From NCBI RefSeq assembly GCF_019166065.1, contig NZ_JAHTBN010000004.1:248001-312000 (forward strand): DNA of 64,000 nucleotides. The letters run 5' to 3'. The notes under the pieces are model-generated. The model was not told the origin of the DNA and searched no databases. It worked only from the letters and a program-made list of their open reading frames with translations. This stretch comes from Candidimonas humi (GTDB lineage Bacteria; Pseudomonadota; Gammaproteobacteria; Burkholderiales; Burkholderiaceae_B). Of this stretch, positions 26,350 to 34,143 are shown piece after piece. The position numbers and the translations under genes were made by a program. Each line of letters starts with the position of its first letter. Position 1 is the first letter of the stretch.

Positions 26350-27870
26350 TCAGATGGGTTCGTCCAGCCCGAACTGCACTTGTTCGGCGGCGCGCAGCAC
26401 GGCGCGCGCCTTGGCCTCGGTCTCGAGCCATTCCTTTTCGGGATCGGAGTCGGCGACGATGCCGGCCGCGGCCTGCACGTACAACATGCCGTCCTTGATG
26501 ATGCCGGTGCGTATGGCGATGGCGACGTCCATCTCGCCGCCGTAGCTCAGGTAGCCCGCGGCCCCGCCGTAGATGCCGCGGCGCACCGGCTCGAGCTCGT
26601 CGATGATTTCCATGGCCCGCACCTTGGGCGCGCCGGTGAGCGTGCCGGCGGGGAAGGCCGCGCGCAGCACGTCCATATTGCTCATGCCCTCGTTGAGCGT
26701 GCCGCTGACGTTGGACACTAGGTGCATGACGTGGGAATAGCGTTCGATCACCATGGTGTCCGTGACCTCGACCGTGCCGGTGCGGGCCACGCGGCCCACG
26801 TCGTTGCGCGCCAGGTCTATCAGCATGACGTGTTCGGCGCGTTCCTTGGGGTCGGCCAGCAGTTCCTCGGCCAGGCGCTCGTCTTCTTCGGGCGTGGCGC
26901 CGCGCTTGCGGGTGCCGGCCAGCGGGCGGATGGTGATCTCGGACTGCTGCTCGCCGTCTTTTTCCACTACGTCCTGGCGCACCAGGATCTCGGGCGAGGA
27001 ACCCACCACGTGGAAGTTGTCGAAGTTCCAGTAGTACATATAGGGCGAGGGGTTCAGCGATCGCAAGGAGCGGTACAGCGACAGCGGCGAATCGCGGTAG
27101 GGCTTGGCGATGACCTGGCCGACCTGCACCTGCATCAGGTCGCCCGCAGCTATGTATTCCTTGGCCCGCAATACCGCGGCGATGTAGTCCTCTTTCTTGA
27201 AGTCGCGCCGCGCCTCGGTCTGCATGCTGGCGTAGGCGTACGGTATGACGACGGGCGTGCGCAGTTTTTCGCGCAGGTCTTTCAGGCGCCGCTTGGCCAG
27301 CGCGTAGCTTTCGGGCTGGCGCGGGTCGGCGTAGACGATCAGGTAGGTGCGCCCGGCCAGGTTGTCGACGATGGCCAGCTCGTCCACATGCAGCAGCATG
27401 ATGTCGGGCGTGCCGCCTTCCTGGCCGGCGGGAAAGGGCTTGACGGCCGGCCCCAGGCGCGGCTCCATGTGGCGCACGGTGTCATAGCCGAAGTAGCCGG
27501 CCAGGCCGCCGGCGAAGCGCGGCATGCCGGGCCGGATCGCCACCTTGAAGCGCTGCTGGTAGCTTTCGATGAAGGCCAGCGGATCGCCTTGGTGGGTTTC
27601 TATGACTTTGCCGTCGCGCAGCACTTCGGTCTTGTCGCCCGAGGACTTGATGACGGTCCGGGCCGGCAGGCCGATGAAGGAATAGCGCCCGAAGCGCTCG
27701 CCCCCCACTACCGATTCCAGCAGGCATGTGTTGCGTCCGCCTTCGGGGCCCGCGTGTGCCAGCTTCAGGTAGATGGCCAGCGGGGTATCCAGGTCGGCGT
27801 AGGTTTCCGCGATCAGCGGGATGCGGTTGTAGCCTTGCGCGGCGAGCGCTTGGAATTCGATTTCTGTCAT
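26350..27870 (-). CDS. trpE: Anthranilate synthase component I TrpE
   Basis: 506 residues. The N-terminal LLESVVGG (Trp feedback-binding region) and C-terminal chorismate-binding segments are all present: IRPLAGTRKRG, HVMLIDLARNDVGRV, HLVSNVSGTL, AAFPAGTLTGAPKVRAMEII and GGAAGYLSY. It makes anthranilate from chorismate with TrpG ammonia. It is preceded by a leader peptide with three Trp codons and an intrinsic terminator ending 54 bp before the ATG, so it is controlled by attenuation. Downstream there is a foreign operon instead of trpG. Confidence 0.98.
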   Translation of the reverse strand: MTEIEFQALAAQGYNRIPLIAETYADLDTPLAIYLKLAHAGPEGGRNTCLLESVVGGERFGRYSFIGLPARTVIKSSGDKTEVLRDGKVIETHQGDPLAFIESYQQRFKVAIRPGMPRFAGGLAGYFGYDTVRHMEPRLGPAVKPFPAGQEGGTPDIMLLHVDELAIVDNLAGRTYLIVYADPRQPESYALAKRRLKDLREKLRTPVVIPYAYASMQTEARRDFKKEDYIAAVLRAKEYIAAGDLMQVQVGQVIAKPYRDSPLSLYRSLRSLNPSPYMYYWNFDNFHVVGSSPEILVRQDVVEKDGEQQSEITIRPLAGTRKRGATPEEDERLAEELLADPKERAEHVMLIDLARNDVGRVARTGTVEVTDTMVIERYSHVMHLVSNVSGTLNEGMSNMDVLRAAFPAGTLTGAPKVRAMEIIDELEPVRRGIYGGAAGYLSYGGEMDVAIAIRTGIIKDGMLYVQAAAGIVADSDPEKEWLETEAKARAVLRAAEQVQFGLDEPI

Positions 27871-27924
27871 GGTGTTCTCGTTTGGGGCAGTGTGGGTTTT
27901 GTTGGCACACGGCCGGACAGAAAC

Positions 27925-27955
27925 AAAAAAGCCCGGCCTATGAAGGTTCCGGGCT
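27925..27955 (-). terminator. trp attenuator terminator before trpE
   Basis: On the minus strand AGCCCGG (27955-27949) pairs with CCGGGCT (27936-27930), followed by a six-T run (27930-27925); a short CCT/AGG inner stem adds stability. The preceding bases GATACCCAGCCCGG closely resemble, as I recall it, the E. coli trp attenuator. CCGGGC within the leader frame (28029-28024) can pair with GCCCGG of the upstream arm, giving the antiterminator. Confidence 0.88.
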
Positions 27956-28015
27956 GGGTATCGTCAGGTGTTGCTGTTGGCTCAGGAGTACGCAATCTCG
28001 CTGGCCGGAAAAGGG

Positions 28016-28093
28016 TTACCGCCGCCCGGTGCACGAACGCCACCAGCGCCAATAAGCGCCGGGAACGGAATAAAGAATCATGCTTGCGGACAT
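28016..28093 (-). CDS. trpL: trp leader peptide upstream of trpE
   Basis: A 25-codon frame from ATG 28093 ends ...YWRWWRSCTGRR; the Trp codons are at 28051, 28045 and 28042. A second in-frame ATG at 28081 would give 21 residues. Neither has a strong ribosome site. It lies between gph (stop 28203) and trpE, 60 bases before the terminator arm. Ribosome stalling at the Trp codons would favour the antiterminator. Because it starts just 110 bp after gph, read-through from gph may also be attenuated. Confidence 0.85.
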   Translation of the reverse strand: MSASMILYSVPGAYWRWWRSCTGRR

Positions 28094-28202
28094 GGAATGG
28101 CTGGTCTGTTCGGCAGTTGCGTAAGGTGGTCTTGTTTCCTGATGAAGAGACCGGCAGCGGGTGGGCGATTCGTCGCGCCTTGGCCGCTTGCGGCCGCCGC
28201 CG

Positions 28203-28880
28203 TCAGTGTTCGCTTGCCCAGCGGGCCGCGTCTTCGATGGACGTCACTATAGCATCGACATCGAGATCATGCACGCTGCTTCCTTCGTTGTAGCCATACG
28301 GCACGGCCAGCACACGCACGCCCGCGGCGCGCGCCGCCTGGGCATCGTTGAGTGAATCGCCGATGGCCAGGGCCTGTGCGGCCTGCACGCCCAGCAGCTT
28401 GCAGGCGTGCAGCATCGGCATGGGGTGTGGTTTTTTTTCTGCGCAAGTATCGCCGCACACTATTTGGTCGAAGTAGGTGTCCAGCCCCTTCAGGCGCAAC
28501 AGGGGCAGGGTGAATTCGGTGGGCTTGTTGGTCACGATGGCCAGCTTCATGCCTTGCGCGCGCATGGCCTGCAGCCCCTCGACCACGCCCGGATAAAGGA
28601 TGGCCCGCCGTCCGTTGCACTGGTGGTAGTGGCGCTGGAACGAAGCCAGCGCCTCGCGGAAGCGCGCCTCGGGGTCGGCCCGTCCGGCCGCGGTATCCCG
28701 CGCCTGCAGCAAGCGGGCCACGAGGTTCGGCGTGCCCTTGCCGACATAGGTTGCGACCTGTTCCTGCGGCAGGCCCGCCAGGCCCAGCTCGGCCAGCATG
28801 GCGTTGGATGCGTCGGCAAGATCGGGGATCGTATCCAGCAGGGTTCCATCCAGGTCCAGCAGGGCGGCGGCGAAAGGCAT
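28203..28880 (-). CDS. gph: Phosphoglycolate phosphatase (HAD family)
   Basis: 225-residue HAD hydrolase. Motif I is LLDLDGTLLDT, motif II IVTNKPTEF, then GDTCAEKKPHPMP with the catalytic Lys and motif IV AIGDSLNDAQAARAAG. It removes 2-phosphoglycolate arising from DNA repair. Position next to trpE matches the rpe-gph-trp arrangement common in beta- and gammaproteobacteria, but rpe is 13 kb away here at 42330. Confidence 0.93.
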   Translation of the reverse strand: MPFAAALLDLDGTLLDTIPDLADASNAMLAELGLAGLPQEQVATYVGKGTPNLVARLLQARDTAAGRADPEARFREALASFQRHYHQCNGRRAILYPGVVEGLQAMRAQGMKLAIVTNKPTEFTLPLLRLKGLDTYFDQIVCGDTCAEKKPHPMPMLHACKLLGVQAAQALAIGDSLNDAQAARAAGVRVLAVPYGYNEGSSVHDLDVDAIVTSIEDAARWASEH

Positions 28881-29149
28881 GCGGGTTCTCTTTTCTCTTG
28901 TGCGGGGTCGGTGCGGTTGATGCGAGTAAGCGCGATAACGAGTAATTCTACATGTGCCGTTTCGCTAGAATCGGGCCTCGCATATGTGTATGAGAGTTCG
29001 AGGATCGGGCGTTCGTAATGGTTTGAGGGTTACCCAGGAATTATCTGATGCAGATGATGTATAGGGAGGCTGCACATCCGAAATTGACCAGAGGCAAGCA
29101 TGATTGAGGACGTATTTCATCAGATATGAGGTTTTCTTGGGAGGCTAGG

Positions 29150-29917
29150 TCAAGACAGGCCCGCCTGTATTTGTCTGGCTGTTCGTTGCAGAAGCGGCAA
29201 TATTTTGTTCTGGAAGTCGTCAAGCGATACGCGACTCAGTAGTGCGCTGACGTTCATGGCAGCTACGGCCCGCCCTTGTCGATTACGTATCGGTACGGCT
29301 AGTGATGCGCGGCCCTCGTAAACCTGATGCACAGGTAGTGCATACCCCTGTTCGCGAACTTGCTTCAGCATGCGTCGAATTGTCTTGGGATTGGTTTCCG
29401 TGCTGGGTGTGATCTTTGTGGGTTTTGCCTCGGCAAAGTATGCGTCGAGCTCCGCATCGGTGAGTTCGGCTAGCAGGACCTGCCCCATGGCATTTGCGTA
29501 GGCCGGCATACGCGTCCCTACGTATATGGGAATAATGTAGATATGGGTTGGCGGCACACGCGCCAAATAAACCACATCTTTTCCATCGAGGACTGCGAGC
29601 CCGCAGGACTCATCCACTTCGTCGACGATATTTTTCATAAACGGCTGCGCCAATTCCCAGATTGGGGTGGAGGCGAGATAGGAGTATCCGAGGTCGAGTA
29701 TCTTGGGTAACAGGCGGAAATGACCCTCCTCCACGGCAACATAGCCGATCGCATGCAGCGTCAACAACAGGCGTCGGGCCGTGCCTCTTGAAAGGCCCGT
29801 GCGCTTGGCTACATCGGTCAGTGTCAGTTGTTCGGCACCCTTGCCAAAGCACTGTATGACACCCATGCCGCGGGCGAATGCCGTTACGAAATCAGGATGC
29901 TTTTCGTCAATTTTCAT
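29150..29917 (-). CDS. IclR-family regulator, PcaR/PobR subgroup
   Basis: 255 residues starting KIDEKHPDFVTAFARGMGVIQCF, the N-terminus of the Pca/Pob regulators of the beta-ketoadipate pathway. The HTH reads LTLTDVAKRTGLSRGTARRLLLTL and the effector domain includes DEVDESCGLAVLDGKDVVYLARV. It is divergent from the monooxygenase operon at 30217 with a 299-bp shared region. It probably activates that operon in response to an aromatic acid or an acyl-CoA. Composition is lower in GC than the backbone. Confidence 0.9.
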   Translation of the reverse strand: MKIDEKHPDFVTAFARGMGVIQCFGKGAEQLTLTDVAKRTGLSRGTARRLLLTLHAIGYVAVEEGHFRLLPKILDLGYSYLASTPIWELAQPFMKNIVDEVDESCGLAVLDGKDVVYLARVPPTHIYIIPIYVGTRMPAYANAMGQVLLAELTDAELDAYFAEAKPTKITPSTETNPKTIRRMLKQVREQGYALPVHQVYEGRASLAVPIRNRQGRAVAAMNVSALLSRVSLDDFQNKILPLLQRTARQIQAGLS

Positions 29918-30137
29918 GGCTTGTCTCTCAGAGTCAAGGCGAAGCTTAGCGAATTGGCGACCCCTCGTAAAACCGGAGCTGCTGCAATCGGAATTTATTC
30001 ACCATGGATAAGTAAGCGTGTGCAGAGATCAATCCGTCCATGGAAATAGGCGAGCATGTGGAGATGGACACGATGGTCTGGATTCTTCTCGCTAGTTGCA
30101 CGACGGTGTGATCAGAGCCTTGAAGTTGCAAAAACTA

Positions 30138-30167
30138 TTGACGAGCGATCTTTCTATTCTCTACAAT
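30138..30167 (+). promoter_or_regulatory. Promoter of the 30.2-38.1 kb operon
   Basis: TTGACG (30138-30143), an 18-bp spacer and TACAAT (30162-30167), 50 bp before the monooxygenase ATG. The -10 lies inside the palindrome ACAATTGT (30163-30170). Sequence match only. Confidence 0.55.
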
Positions 30168-30185
30168 TGTTCGTGTAAAGGATAA

Positions 30186-30204
30186 ATGTCCGTATAACGG
30201 ACAT
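30186..30204. promoter_or_regulatory. Perfect palindrome operator between promoter and first gene
   Basis: ATGTCCGT-ATA-ACGGACAT, with 8-bp perfect arms, lies 18 bp downstream of the -10 and just before the GAGGAGAGG ribosome site of the monooxygenase. It is likely bound by the divergent PcaR-like IclR protein. A site downstream of the promoter would fit repression; as RNA it could also form a hairpin before the ribosome site. Confidence 0.6.
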
Positions 30205-30216
30205 CGAGGAGAGGAA

Positions 30217-31908
30217 ATGCAGGTAGAGACGCCCCGCTATTTCGAATGGTCGCGGTATCGCTCGGCTCCACCCGTGGAGTTGAGTGCGCTAGAAAAGGCG
30301 GATCACCCGATCGCAATAGTGGGAGCTGGTCCCGTCGGGCTGACACTTGCGTTGACGATTGCTCAATATGGAATACCGGTCGTCCTGCTTGAAGCCAGGG
30401 ATACGCTCTCAGACAACAGCCGCACGCTGGCGGTAACACGTCGCAGCGTGCAGATACTCGATCGCCTCGGCATCGCGCAGGCATTTCGAGAAAAGGCTAT
30501 TACACGCGAATCCAATTATGTCTATCACGGCAGGCGTTTGGTGAGCCAGGCGCCGTATGGGCAGGATCCTCAAGAGAAATACCCCGATATCAGCGTTTTG
30601 CAGCAGCCGTGGACCGAGAAGGTGCTGCTCGACGCCGTAATCGAGTCGCCATATATAGATATACGGTGGCTGAATGCCGTGACCGGTATCAATACTTCCG
30701 ACCCGTTGCGTCCGGAACTCGAGATCGAGGCGCCGGAAGGTGTCTATTCGCTCGCCGCACGTTATGTCATTGCAGCTGATGGTGCGCGAGGACAAGTGCG
30801 TCGAAGTCTGGGCTTGAAGTACGAGGAAATCGGCGATGGAGTCATTTCTCGCAACTTCGTCATCTGCGATTTCGAATTGCGGAGCGATCTGCCCATTGCT
30901 CGTCGTCTTTGGATATGCCCGCCATATCGCCCCAACTCGGCGGTCATTTTGCATCGCCAGCCGTTTGATGTGTGGCGCTTGGATTACGCACTGGACGACG
31001 ATGAAGACATTGAAAAGGCCATGAGCCCTGATGTAGTGGCTGGCAGAGTAAAGGAACAACTTTCTTTGTTGGGACTTTCCCAGGACGAGTTTCGGCTGGT
31101 GTGGATTTCATCCTACCGTCCCATGTCTCGCAGTCTGCCTTGTTACCGAGCGGGCAATGTATTGTTCGCCGGTGATGCGGCTCATCAGACCCCGATTTTC
31201 GGTGGCCGGGGAATGAACCAGGGCCTGCTGGACGCGGCTAATCTAGGTTGGAAACTGGCGCTGGTGCTCAAGGGGGAAGCGCCAGAAAAACTACTGGATA
31301 CCTATGATGCGGAGCGCCGGCCATTGATCGTGCAGAATTTGCATGACATCGGCCTGGCTACTCTTTGTATGACCGCTCCGACAAAAGGTGCTGCTTTGAT
31401 GCGTAAAGCGGCATTTGACCTTTTGCCAACCGAGCCTTTCATATTGCCGCTTATCGACGCGTTCAACGCGAGCAAATCGGAATGTCTGGATCCTGCACAT
31501 AAAGATATGCCCACACATCCAGCCGTTGTGGGGAATCCTTTGCCGGATTGCATCGTGCAGATCGAGGGAAAGTCCGCATTCCTGCATGATTTGCTGTGTC
31601 CTGCATCGTTCACAGGCTTGTTTTTTTGCGTGGACGACCCTGGCGCGAGCATCCCTGCGACAGCCGAGAAGACTGGCGCCAGGCACAGAACATATACAGA
31701 AGCCGTCGTCCATCTTCGCCCCCACGACCGAGCCAAGATCGTATTGGCCGATGATGCCGCCCGCGCGCGCTTGGAGGTCGAGGACGGGGATTGGATGCTG
31801 ATTCGACCGGATGGCTATATACAGTCGCGCATTACCAGGCCATCGGCCCAGGAAATCCAGCATGAATATCTGCGGGCAATTGGATGCCAGGTGGAAATAG
31901 AGAGGTAG
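30217..31908 (+). CDS. FAD-dependent monooxygenase (PheA/MhpA family)
   Basis: 563 residues. It has an N-terminal extension of about 30 residues before GAGPVGL (36-41), the DG region VIAADGARGQVRRSLG and GDAAHQTPIFGGRGMNQGLLDAANLGW. The C-terminal third is divergent. It is the first gene of a nine-gene operon and is followed three bases later by a DUF2783 gene, a common companion of this monooxygenase group. It would hydroxylate an aromatic acid or its CoA ester with NAD(P)H and O2. Codon use is more AT-rich than in flanking backbone genes. Confidence 0.88.
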   Translation: MQVETPRYFEWSRYRSAPPVELSALEKADHPIAIVGAGPVGLTLALTIAQYGIPVVLLEARDTLSDNSRTLAVTRRSVQILDRLGIAQAFREKAITRESNYVYHGRRLVSQAPYGQDPQEKYPDISVLQQPWTEKVLLDAVIESPYIDIRWLNAVTGINTSDPLRPELEIEAPEGVYSLAARYVIAADGARGQVRRSLGLKYEEIGDGVISRNFVICDFELRSDLPIARRLWICPPYRPNSAVILHRQPFDVWRLDYALDDDEDIEKAMSPDVVAGRVKEQLSLLGLSQDEFRLVWISSYRPMSRSLPCYRAGNVLFAGDAAHQTPIFGGRGMNQGLLDAANLGWKLALVLKGEAPEKLLDTYDAERRPLIVQNLHDIGLATLCMTAPTKGAALMRKAAFDLLPTEPFILPLIDAFNASKSECLDPAHKDMPTHPAVVGNPLPDCIVQIEGKSAFLHDLLCPASFTGLFFCVDDPGASIPATAEKTGARHRTYTEAVVHLRPHDRAKIVLADDAARARLEVEDGDWMLIRPDGYIQSRITRPSAQEIQHEYLRAIGCQVEIER

Positions 31909-31911
31909 GAA

Positions 31912-32094
31912 ATGGAATTGCAGAAGTCGTTCCGTGTGGTTTCGTCCGCTATCGACAAACTTCGTCCTGATCAAGCTACGGATTTTTTGGCCCGGCTGGT
32001 TCTGATATTGGCAAATGAGATTGGCGATGCCGAAAAAATCGCAAACGCAGTGGACCGCGCGCTGTCGCCAGTGTCTCAAGGAGAAGAAGGTTGA
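31912..32094 (+). CDS. DUF2783-type small protein
   Basis: 60 residues. The segment FLARLVLILANEIGDAEKIANAVDRAL matches my recollection of the small DUF2783 family, which is often found right after FAD monooxygenases. It starts three bases after the monooxygenase stop and overlaps the next gene (TTGA). Function is unknown; the predicted helical nature suggests a partner or stabiliser of the monooxygenase. Confidence 0.75.
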   Translation: MELQKSFRVVSSAIDKLRPDQATDFLARLVLILANEIGDAEKIANAVDRALSPVSQGEEG

Positions 32095-33725
32095 TCACCG
32101 GTAATGATAGATGGTTCGGCCATCAGGTTCGTTCTCTGACTACTCGAGACGTTTTGCGTGAACGGGCGGACCGCCTGGGAAACAAGGTATTTCTTGATTA
32201 TTTGCCCGATGGGCGCAAATTTAGCTACCAGGATATCGATACACAATCGAGCAGGATAGCGCATGGCTTTGTTGCCCTGGGCGTAGGTCGTGGCTCGCAT
32301 GTCGCCGTCCTGATGGACAATAGCCCTGAACAACTCCTGACTTATTTCGCCCTGGGAAAAATCGGGGCGCTAGCAGTGCCGCTGAATACGGCAAGCCGCG
32401 GCCGATCACTGCAATATCTTCTGGATCATTCCGACGCAACGACTCTGGTCATTGACTATTCGTTGATGCCGAGCTATCTGGAAGTCGCTGCGCAGATTCC
32501 TGCAATTAAGTCCCTGATTGTCCTGGGAGGCCAGCTCTCTGGGTTGGAATCTGTGCCGTTCCAGCAGGAACGGGTGTGTTTCGAAACGCTTTATGCGCAA
32601 GATGACGTAGCACCGGATGTCGACGTTGTATTTGATGACCCCGCCTACATAATTTACACATCGGGCACAACTGGGCCATCGAAAGGTGTTGTGCTTACTC
32701 AGGCCCAGTGTTTCCTGTGGGGATTGAGTCACGCACAGGCTTTTGGACAACGCCCGGACGATGTCGCATATATTTGTCTGCCGATGTTCCATACCAATGC
32801 GCTACAAGGTGCGACATATAACGCTTTGATGGTGGGCGCGTCCATTGCGCTGCAGCGGCGTTTCTCCGCGTCCAATTTCTGGAATGATGTTCGTGCCTCG
32901 GGCGCAACGCTGACAAATTTGCTTGGCTCGATGGTGAATATCCTATGGGCCGCTACGCCTGCCGAGACAGATAGCAGAAATCAACTGCGAATGTGTATGT
33001 CTGCTCCGATCCCGAGTTTCGGAACAGCGTTCGAGCAGCGCTTCGGACTGCGCTTCATCCAGAGCTATAGCCTTACCGATTTCGGCCCCACCCATGCATA
33101 CAGCCTGATCGATCCGCTGGGCAAACTCGGCTCCTGCGGCAGGCCACGTATTGGTATAGAGGCCCGCATCGTTGACGACAAGGATTTCCCCCTCCCTCCG
33201 GGGCAGCGTGGCGAGCTTGTGGTCCGCCACAGTATGCCGTGGGCGCACTCGCAAGGCTATTACAAGATGCCTGACGCCACCGCTAAGGCATGGCGCAACG
33301 GCTGGTTTCACACAGGTGATATAGGCCTGATCGACGAAGACGGCTACTTCTGGTTCCTTGATCGTGTCAAGGATGCGATTCGTCGTAGAGGAGAGAATAT
33401 TTCCGCATATGAGGTCGAACAAGTCCTGCTCGCTCACCCCGCAGTTCGAGATGCCGCTGTGTTCGCGGTCAAGTCGTCCATGTCGGAGGACGAGGTCGCA
33501 GCGGCGTTGGTGCTTAAGCCTGGCCATAAGCTGGATCACGTCGAAATGATCAGGCATTGTCAGGATCTCATGGCCTATTACATGGTTCCGCGCTACCTGA
33601 TGGTCATGGACGATTTGCCGCGCAACTCCAGCCAGAAGGTCGAGAAGTTCAAGTTAAGAGAGCAGATCAATGTCGACGGTTTATGGGACCGTGAGCAGGC
33701 AGGAATCGTCGTCAAGCGGAGATAA
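32091..33725 (+). CDS. AMP-forming acyl-CoA synthetase (CaiC-like)
   Basis: 544 residues of the ANL superfamily: P-loop YTSGTTGPSKGVVLT, GWFHTGDIGLIDEDGYFWFLDR (hinge) and RRGENISAYEVEQVL, with the C-terminal catalytic Lys in SQKVEKFKLRE. It activates a carboxylic acid as its CoA thioester. The start is TTG 32091, overlapping the DUF2783 stop as TTGA and preceded by AAGGAGAAGAAGG; no ATG is in frame nearby. Annotated relatives include crotonobetaine/carnitine-CoA ligase, but the context here suggests an aromatic or alicyclic acid. Confidence 0.92.
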   Translation: MITGNDRWFGHQVRSLTTRDVLRERADRLGNKVFLDYLPDGRKFSYQDIDTQSSRIAHGFVALGVGRGSHVAVLMDNSPEQLLTYFALGKIGALAVPLNTASRGRSLQYLLDHSDATTLVIDYSLMPSYLEVAAQIPAIKSLIVLGGQLSGLESVPFQQERVCFETLYAQDDVAPDVDVVFDDPAYIIYTSGTTGPSKGVVLTQAQCFLWGLSHAQAFGQRPDDVAYICLPMFHTNALQGATYNALMVGASIALQRRFSASNFWNDVRASGATLTNLLGSMVNILWAATPAETDSRNQLRMCMSAPIPSFGTAFEQRFGLRFIQSYSLTDFGPTHAYSLIDPLGKLGSCGRPRIGIEARIVDDKDFPLPPGQRGELVVRHSMPWAHSQGYYKMPDATAKAWRNGWFHTGDIGLIDEDGYFWFLDRVKDAIRRRGENISAYEVEQVLLAHPAVRDAAVFAVKSSMSEDEVAAALVLKPGHKLDHVEMIRHCQDLMAYYMVPRYLMVMDDLPRNSSQKVEKFKLREQINVDGLWDREQAGIVVKRR

Positions 33726-33732
33726 GCGCAAC

Positions 33733-34143
33733 ATGAAAACGCTCATCAAGTTGCCTGCGCTTGATTTCGACAATCAGGCATTCTGGACGAGTGGTCGGAC
33801 GGGAAGTCTGCGGATTTGTTTTTGTGCTGCATGCGGGCGGTATCAGCATCCGCCGCTACCTGTTTGCCCTAATTGCGGAAGCCTGGATGTCGAACATCGT
33901 CCGGTGTCGGGACAGGGGGAAGTAATTACCTATACCGTCAACTGGCAGCCCTGGTCTACTGGCCAAGAAGTTCCATTCGTATTGGCAATTGTCGAGCTTG
34001 TCGAACAAAAAGGCCTTTGGCTGATGACGAATATCGTTCAATGCCCTGTTGAAGACGTCCACATAGGCATGCCGGTAAGCATCGGTTTCATCCATAGGGA
34101 GGACGTGTGGCTCCCGGTATTCAAGCCGCAGGAAGAAAAATGA
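33733..34143 (+). CDS. DUF35 zinc-ribbon/OB-fold protein
   Basis: 136 residues. The rubredoxin-like zinc knuckle is CAAC (31-34) and CPNC (45-48), followed by the OB-fold (GEVITYTVNWQPWS... PFVLAIVELVEQKGLWLMTNI). Such proteins form obligate complexes with thiolase-fold enzymes. Here the partner starts with a four-base overlap (ATGA), implying equimolar synthesis. ATG 33733 has GGAGAT upstream. By analogy to ChsH2 in steroid side-chain cleavage, it could supply part of an acyl-CoA retro-aldolase site. Confidence 0.87.
   Translation: MKTLIKLPALDFDNQAFWTSGRTGSLRICFCAACGRYQHPPLPVCPNCGSLDVEHRPVSGQGEVITYTVNWQPWSTGQEVPFVLAIVELVEQKGLWLMTNIVQCPVEDVHIGMPVSIGFIHREDVWLPVFKPQEEK

Noticed and set aside
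28881-29149. Search for attachment site, tRNA or IS remnant at the edge of the low-GC block
   Set aside because: No tRNA-like fold, transposase fragment or terminal inverted repeat could be seen by reading; direct repeats would need a computed comparison of both edges.
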